A DNA stretch of 18,004 bases from DATGKK01 sp035294725. GTDB taxonomy: Bacteria; Actinomycetota; Acidimicrobiia; Acidimicrobiales; Bog-793. Below are positions 14,217 through 18,004 of the stretch, piece after piece. Each line of letters begins with the position of its first letter. Position 1 is the stretch's first letter. Location of the stretch: the NCBI GenBank assembly GCA_035294725.1, contig DATGKK010000061.1, forward strand, positions 1-18,004, given 5' to 3'. A program made the position numbers and the translations under genes. The notes under the pieces are model-generated. The model made no database searches. It had not been told where the DNA came from and worked only from the letters and a program-made list of their open reading frames with translations.

Positions 14217-14222
14217 TACGGT
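14217..14222 (+). promoter_or_regulatory. -10-like box upstream of the L,D-transpeptidase
   Basis: TACGGT ends 7 nt before GTG 14230, close to the spacing at other leaderless-type starts in this window. The overlapping TACTCT (14212-14217) is an alternative that would give a short leader and favour ATG 14242. Confidence 0.35.
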
Positions 14223-14229
14223 CGGAGAG

Positions 14230-15576
14230 GTGGACGGGACGATGGCGCGTCGCGGTGGACAGCACAGGGGATCTGGGAGCCGGGGCTCACTCGTGCCGGC
14301 ACTCGTGGTGGCCGGCGCCGTGGTGGCGGCAGGTGCGGCCGGCACCGGCTTCCTCGTGAGCCGCCAGGAGGCGGGCCGCGCCCCGTCGAGCTCCCTCTCG
14401 GCGCACCACGGGCCATCTGCCGGCCACTCCCACCACCACGCGCCGCTCGGACCGCCGACTCCGCTCGGCGTGGTCGGTGTCTCTCCGTCGGGCGCCGCGG
14501 CCGGCGCCGTCGGCTGGTCGCAGCCGGTCACGGTGAGCTTCAACCAGCCCTTGTCGCCGACGAGCCCCCTGCCCTCCCTCTCCCCCGCCGTGCCCGGGAA
14601 CTGGCAGCGTATGAGCCCCACGACGCTGCGTTTCGTGCCCTCGGGCAACTACATGCCGTACTCGAAGGAGACCGTCATCGTGCCGGCCTCCGCCACGAGC
14701 GCTCGCGGGCGCAAGCTCGGCACGCCCGTCACGGCGGCCTTCACCGTGAAGGGCGGCTCCGTGCTCCGGCTCCAGGAGCTCCTCGGCGAGCTCGGCTACC
14801 TGCCCCTGTCCTTCACGCCCTCGGGCGGGGCGACGAGCTCACCTGCCGTGACGACGACTGCGCCGAGCAGCTACACCCCGGCACCACCGCCGCCCGCCTC
14901 CGGTCCCGTGGCCGGAGGGGCGTGGTCCCACCTGCTCGCGGCTCCCGCCGCCGCCCCGACCGTGGACCACGAGCCGTCCTCGCCGTTCGCCGTACCAGTC
15001 GGCGCCGAGCCCGGCACCTTCAGCTGGCGCTTCCCGAGCATCCCGCGCTCGCTCGCATCGCTCTGGCAGGCAGGGCAGCCGAACGTCATCACGACCGGCG
15101 CCGTCATGGCCTTTGAGGCGGCGCACGGCCTCGCGGCCGACGGAGTGGCCGGCCCGCTCGTGTGGTCAGCGCTGCTGCGCGCGGCAGCCGCCCACCAGGT
15201 GACCTCCGCGCCCTACGACTACGTCTACGTCTCGACCGGCTACCCCGAGTACGTGACGGTCTGGCGTGATGGCGTCAACATCTTCACGACGCTCGCGAAT
15301 ACCGGCATCCCGGAGGCTCCGACCGCGGTCGGCACGTGGCCCGTCTACGTCCGCTACCTCACCACCACGATGAGCGGCACGAACCCGAACGGCACCCCCT
15401 ACAGCGACCCGGGCATCCCCTGGGTCAGCTACTTCAACGGAGGCGACGCCCTCCACGGCTTCATCCGTGCGAGCTACGGCTTCCCACAGAGCCTCGGCTG
15501 TGTCGAGATGCCCTTCGCCGCAGCTCAGATCGTCTACCCACTCACCCCCCTCGGGACCCTCGTCACCATCGAGTGA
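14230..15576 (+). CDS. Membrane-anchored L,D-transpeptidase (Ig-like, PG-binding, YkuD)
   Basis: 448 aa from GTG 14230, or 444 aa from ATG 14242. A single N-terminal membrane helix (~20-43) anchors it outside the cell, followed by a His-rich linker (SAHHGPSAGHSHHH). Residues ~78-175 are an Ig-like domain as in mycobacterial Ldt proteins. A peptidoglycan-binding fold appears split: its first helix LRLQELLGELGYLP (179-192) and its second half AVMAFEAAHGLAADGVAGPL (291-310) are separated by ~95 residues of Pro/Ser/Ala-rich sequence. The YkuD catalytic domain follows (~329-448), with His409-Gly410 and the nucleophile Cys424 in SLGCVEMP. Such enzymes make 3-3 cross-links in peptidoglycan or attach proteins to it. 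The usual SHGC motif reads SLGC here (Leu422), so one conserved His is missing. It converges with the aldose epimerase gene. Confidence 0.9.
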   Translation: MDGTMARRGGQHRGSGSRGSLVPALVVAGAVVAAGAAGTGFLVSRQEAGRAPSSSLSAHHGPSAGHSHHHAPLGPPTPLGVVGVSPSGAAAGAVGWSQPVTVSFNQPLSPTSPLPSLSPAVPGNWQRMSPTTLRFVPSGNYMPYSKETVIVPASATSARGRKLGTPVTAAFTVKGGSVLRLQELLGELGYLPLSFTPSGGATSSPAVTTTAPSSYTPAPPPPASGPVAGGAWSHLLAAPAAAPTVDHEPSSPFAVPVGAEPGTFSWRFPSIPRSLASLWQAGQPNVITTGAVMAFEAAHGLAADGVAGPLVWSALLRAAAAHQVTSAPYDYVYVSTGYPEYVTVWRDGVNIFTTLANTGIPEAPTAVGTWPVYVRYLTTTMSGTNPNGTPYSDPGIPWVSYFNGGDALHGFIRASYGFPQSLGCVEMPFAAAQIVYPLTPLGTLVTIE

Positions 15577-15616
15577 GCCTCCGGCTCTCGGCCGGACGAG
15601 ACGGCGCTGTGCACGA

Positions 15617-15635
15617 GAACGGCGCGACGCCGTTC
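15617..15635. terminator. Stem-loop between convergent genes (probable bidirectional terminator)
   Basis: Perfect 8-bp stem GAACGGCG/CGCCGTTC with the 3-nt loop CGA, centred in the 63-bp gap between the L,D-transpeptidase stop and the epimerase stop. A smaller CCGGC/GCCGG hairpin precedes it. No U-tract is present; function is inferred from placement. Confidence 0.55.
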
Positions 15636-15639
15636 GAGC

Positions 15640-16617
15640 TCATGGGGTGACGGTGATGCTCCAGCGGGCCTCGAAACTCGGGCCGCCGGGTTCGAGCACG
15701 ACGAGCGCCTCCCCCGTTGCGAGCGCGTTCGGCGGGCAGCTCATCGGCTCGAGGGCGATCCCCCGCCTCCGGTCCTTCTCGGGCAGCGTGTCGGCCGTGA
15801 AGCACATCACATAGGGAAGCATCGGTCCGGCCGAGACCGTGACGACCGAGCCGTCCCCCCGCGTCACATGCGCCGCCCACCACCCGGGATCGCACCCGGG
15901 CACGGAGGCGGGAGCGAGACCGGAGAAGCAGTCGTCGAGCTCGATCCCCTCGAGCAGCCTTGCCCCGGTGAAGTCGAGGTGGCCTCCCCGGACGACGGGC
16001 TCTGCCCCGATGGGCAGGCCCCGCTCGTTGGTGACGAGGTGCGAGGAGGCCTTGAGCTCGAGCGAGCAGAGGTCCGCTCCGCCCTCGCCGGCATCGACAT
16101 AGGGATGGAACCCGATCCCGAACGGTGCCCGCCTCCCCGAGAGGTTCTCTGCTGACGCCACGACGTCGAGCCGGGCCCCTCCGCCGGCCGGCTGGGAGAG
16201 GGTGTAGCCGACCTCGAGGGCGAGGCGCCAGGGATAGCCGGGCTGCGGCTCGAGCTCCGTCGCGAGACGGACCTTCGCAGGCTGTTGCTCGACACCACGC
16301 CACTGCACCCAGCGGACGAGGCCGTGGATCGCATTGCGGCGCTCGGGCTCGTCAAGAGCGGCCGTGGCCGCACGACCATCGAAGGTGAAGTGGCCGTGGT
16401 CCAGACGGTTCGGCCACGGAGCCAGCACCTGCCCCTTGCCCCCCGTGCACATCTCCTCTGTGCGGTAACCGAGCAGGACCGGCGCACCGTCCAGCTCGAA
16501 GGAGCGGATGCCGCCGCCTACTTCAACGACGCATGCACGAGCCGATCCGCAGCAGAGCTCGAACTGCTCCCCCGACGGTGGTCGCGTGGCGGAGCCGGTC
16601 TCGAAGGTCGGCGACAC
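15640..16617 (-). CDS. Aldose 1-epimerase family protein
   Basis: 325-aa galactose-mutarotase-fold protein that would interconvert the alpha and beta anomers of a hexose or hexose phosphate in the cytoplasm. Visible family positions are PWPNRLDHGHFTFDG (68-81) with Asn70-Arg71, His98 in NAIHGLVRWVQW, the catalytic-His candidate His171 in GIGFHPYVDAG, and the catalytic-Glu candidate Glu290 in GIALEPMSCPPNAL. The length matches the shorter actinobacterial branch (about 300 aa) and not the 340-aa GalM branch. The sugar cannot be told. The GTG at 16617 is chosen because homology starts shortly after and TACCAT (minus strand, plus 16626-16631) sits 8 nt upstream. The frame continues open into surE territory only as an antisense reading. 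It is divergent from surE, with 19 bp between start codons. Confidence 0.88.
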   Translation of the reverse strand: MSPTFETGSATRPPSGEQFELCCGSARACVVEVGGGIRSFELDGAPVLLGYRTEEMCTGGKGQVLAPWPNRLDHGHFTFDGRAATAALDEPERRNAIHGLVRWVQWRGVEQQPAKVRLATELEPQPGYPWRLALEVGYTLSQPAGGGARLDVVASAENLSGRRAPFGIGFHPYVDAGEGGADLCSLELKASSHLVTNERGLPIGAEPVVRGGHLDFTGARLLEGIELDDCFSGLAPASVPGCDPGWWAAHVTRGDGSVVTVSAGPMLPYVMCFTADTLPEKDRRRGIALEPMSCPPNALATGEALVVLEPGGPSFEARWSITVTP

Positions 16618-16636
16618 TCCTCGGTATGGTAGTGAG
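16618..16636. promoter_or_regulatory. Shared 19-bp divergent start region of the epimerase and surE genes
   Basis: TATGGT (16625-16630) ends exactly 6 nt before the surE GTG. On the other strand TACCAT (plus 16626-16631) ends 8 nt before the epimerase GTG. The two -10-like boxes overlap almost completely, so polymerase could serve only one direction at a time. Both mRNAs would be essentially leaderless. Confidence 0.45.
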
Positions 16637-17503
16637 GTGAGGGTCCTGGTCACGAACGACGACGGAGTCCACGCGCCAGGCCTCGCCAGCCTCGCGAGGG
16701 CTCTCCGCGACAGTGGCTGTGACGTCATCGTGGCCGCACCAGCCACCGAGGCGAGCGGCGCAGGGGCCGGGGTAGGTCCGCTGCACACCATGGGTGACGG
16801 CATCGAGGTCACGCCGGTGCCGCTGCCTGGCCTCGAGGACACCGAGACCCTCGCCGTCGAGGCGCTTCCCGGCCTCATCGTCATCGCCGGCTGCCTCGGA
16901 GCGTACGGCCCGCCGCCCGACCTCGTAGTCGCCGGCATCAACCCCGGCCGCAACGTGGGGCGGGCGGTGCTGCACTCGGGGACGGTCGGTGCCGCCCTCA
17001 CGGCCGTCCACTTCAACAAGTGCGGTCTGGCTGTCAGCATCCAGTCGGGACCGTTCGCCTACTTCGAGTCGGCGGCGGGGAGCAGCGACGGCGGAAGCCT
17101 CCTTCATTTCGACACCGCTGCTGCCATCGCTGCCGTGCTGGCGCCCATGGTGGCGTCAGCTCCGCCCCGCACCGTGGTGAACCTCAACGTGCCGAACCTC
17201 CACCTCTCGCAGTTGCGGGGGATCCGCTGGGCAAAGCTCGCTCGAAGCGGGATCGTCCGCTCCGCCCTCGTTGACGCCTCCGGCGGGGCGCGCATGCAGC
17301 TCGAGCTCGGCTTCGGCGACGTGCAACCGGGCGACGAGAGCGACGAGGCGCTGACGTCGAGCGGTTGGGCCACGCTCACCCCCCTGGCCAGCGTCGCCGA
17401 GGAGACGCGCCCAGAGGTGCGAGCGGTGGTCGCCGACGCGCTCGAGGCAACGGGCGCCGCTCTCGGCCTCGCCACCGAGCCGGAGCAGGAGGCGGCTGGC
17501 TGA
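16637..17503 (+). CDS. surE: 5'/3'-nucleotidase SurE
   Basis: 288-aa SurE-family metal-dependent phosphatase acting on nucleoside 5'- and 3'-monophosphates and short polyphosphate in the cytoplasm. The N terminus RVLVTNDDGVHAPGLASLA carries the metal-binding Asp8-Asp9. Ser40-Gly41 and Asn102 in AGINPGRNVGRAVLHSGTVG complete the E. coli-type D-D-S-N metal set. The SGTVGAALTA helix and the C-terminal GWATLTPLA strand are also typical. Length is slightly above the usual 250-270 aa, with an acidic Ala/Glu tail (ATEPEQEAAG). The start is GTG 16637, where homology begins, with TATGGT 6 nt upstream and no Shine-Dalgarno. The usual partners pcm and rpoS of proteobacteria are absent, as expected outside that group. 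It is followed by a stem-loop. Confidence 0.94.
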   Translation: MRVLVTNDDGVHAPGLASLARALRDSGCDVIVAAPATEASGAGAGVGPLHTMGDGIEVTPVPLPGLEDTETLAVEALPGLIVIAGCLGAYGPPPDLVVAGINPGRNVGRAVLHSGTVGAALTAVHFNKCGLAVSIQSGPFAYFESAAGSSDGGSLLHFDTAAAIAAVLAPMVASAPPRTVVNLNVPNLHLSQLRGIRWAKLARSGIVRSALVDASGGARMQLELGFGDVQPGDESDEALTSSGWATLTPLASVAEETRPEVRAVVADALEATGAALGLATEPEQEAAG

Positions 17504-17534
17504 CAGCAGAGCCGGGTGACGATGGCCGCTCGGT

Positions 17535-17569
17535 GCAGCCGGGCGGCCACGCTCGGTGCGGCCGGCTGC
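17535..17569 (+). terminator. Stem-loop downstream of surE (possible terminator)
   Basis: GCAGCCGG (17535-17542) and CCGGCTGC (17562-17569) pair perfectly over 8 bp, 31 bp after the surE stop. The 19-nt loop can form competing GGCC pairings. No U-tract follows. Confidence 0.4.
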
Positions 17570-17606
17570 GTCGCAGGAACCCTCCCGGAGCGAGCTCACC
17601 AGGGAG

Positions 17607-17661
17607 TTGTCCTGGCCGCTGACAAAGTTCGCTTGTCTCGCGCCAGTGCGATCGCTACAGT
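17607..17661 (+). promoter_or_regulatory. Promoter with overlapping bipartite palindromic operator
   Basis: TTGTCT (17633-17638) and TACAGT (17656-17661) are separated by exactly 17 bp, the best -35/-10 pair in the window. A palindrome centred on 17629 overlaps the -35: CTGGC-N4-GACAA-N7-TTGTC-N4-GCCAG (17612-17646), both arms perfect and concentric. A further TTGTC lies at 17607-17611. Repressor or activator binding is inferred. The downstream gene is the one opening at 17989. Confidence 0.5.
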
Positions 17662-17667
17662 GACGCC

Positions 17668-17988
17668 GCACAGATGACACGACGGCTGCTGCCGCAGCCC
17701 CGGCGGGTGGGACCCCGGGGCCGGCTCGATGCCGAGTGGTGTGGGCATGCATGCCGTACACCGCTCTCGCTGAAGCCGTCCTGACCCGTCCCGATCTCCG
17801 GACAAGAGGAGTCGCACCGACCACCAGCACGAAGGGCCACACCCGTCTGCACCTCGAACGGATGCCACCACGTCCAGGCTCGGCCCGCCCTTCCGGCACC
17901 GAGCCACGAGCCGCATGCGCCCGACGGTCCGCCCGCATCAGCACCCACCTGGAGCCCACGGGTTTCCGCACTCTCAAGGAGGCGCACG
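17668..17988 (+). promoter_or_regulatory. Structured 5' leader candidate (about 320 nt) before the right-edge gene
   Basis: If transcription starts about 7 nt after TACAGT, the mRNA has a long leader. It contains GGCTGC-TGCC-GCAGCC (17684-17699), CCCCGG/CCGGGG (17698-17703 with 17715-17720) and a strong hairpin at 17734-17766. In that hairpin GAGTGGTGT pairs with ACACCGCTC (one G-U) and encloses GGCA-TGCA-TGCC, part of a perfect 12-bp palindrome (17744-17755). A 36-codon frame starts at ATG 17674 and ends at 17784; it could be a leader peptide but has no Shine-Dalgarno. I could not match it to a known riboswitch. Apart from these elements the interval 17504-17988 shows no credible gene. Confidence 0.35.
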
Positions 17989-18004
17989 ATGCGCAAGCAC
18001 CCTT
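17989..18004 (+). CDS. Start of a gene running off the right edge
   Basis: ATG 17989-17991 follows a textbook Shine-Dalgarno AAGGAGG (17976-17982) with a 6-nt spacer. Only Met-Arg-Lys-His-Pro is visible. A basic N terminus would fit a signal peptide, but the product cannot be named. It is probably expressed from the promoter near 17633-17661. Confidence 0.6.

Noticed and set aside
17668..17988. c-di-AMP (ydaO-type), cobalamin, TPP or SAM riboswitch
   Set aside because: The conserved core motifs of these classes could not be found in the leader.
17156..17996. Minus-strand open frames over the surE end and the right-edge leader
   Set aside because: They run antisense to surE or through low-information sequence with no recognisable domain and no fitting ribosome binding site.
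1..18004. CRISPR array or tandem repeats
   Set aside because: No regularly spaced direct repeats were seen on either strand.

Overview
The window comes from a very GC-rich bacterium. An InhA-type enoyl-ACP reductase, a VapBC pair of actinobacterial style, a BTAD-type regulator fragment, a GlnD with two ACT domains, an Ig/PG-binding/YkuD cell-wall enzyme and several start codons placed for leaderless translation all point to Actinomycetota. An Acidimicrobiia-like lineage is possible, but this is inference and no marker here settles the class.

Left part (1-2464): the end of a BTAD-domain gene runs off the left edge. It is followed by an InhA-like fabI and a tRNA-Cys(GCA) with encoded CCA. Directly behind the tRNA lies a collapsed tyrosine-integrase pseudogene and then an intact vapB-vapC toxin-antitoxin pair. 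This is what remains of a mobile element that probably used the tRNA gene as its attachment site.

Middle part (2564-9708): a Zn-dependent alcohol dehydrogenase and a GNAT-AAA+ ATPase fusion lie on the minus strand. Divergent from the fusion is a tightly coupled operon of marR and two half-size ABC exporters. The two ATPase domains have complementary motif defects, which fits an asymmetric heterodimeric drug/lipid exporter controlled by the MarR protein.

Second accessory patch (about 9986-11700): GC content drops visibly. It holds an EVE-like/HNH endonuclease, probably a modification-dependent (type IV) restriction enzyme, with the frameshifted C-terminal remnant of a type I restriction subunit (hsdR) just upstream of it on the same strand. 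A small two-helix membrane protein with an excellent ribosome binding site borders this patch.

Right part (11725-18004): core genes return. They are glnD, a peptidoglycan L,D-transpeptidase, an aldose 1-epimerase and surE. The last two are divergent, with only 19 bp between their start codons. The final 485 bp before the right edge have no convincing gene. They carry a surE-distal stem-loop, a consensus-like promoter overlapping a bipartite palindrome, a leader with a strong hairpin, and finally a canonical Shine-Dalgarno and ATG opening a gene that continues outside the window.

Two themes cut across the window. At least four genes have a TANNNT box exactly 6 nt before the start codon, the arrangement of leaderless mRNAs. 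The accessory genes sit in two lower-GC scars full of broken genes.
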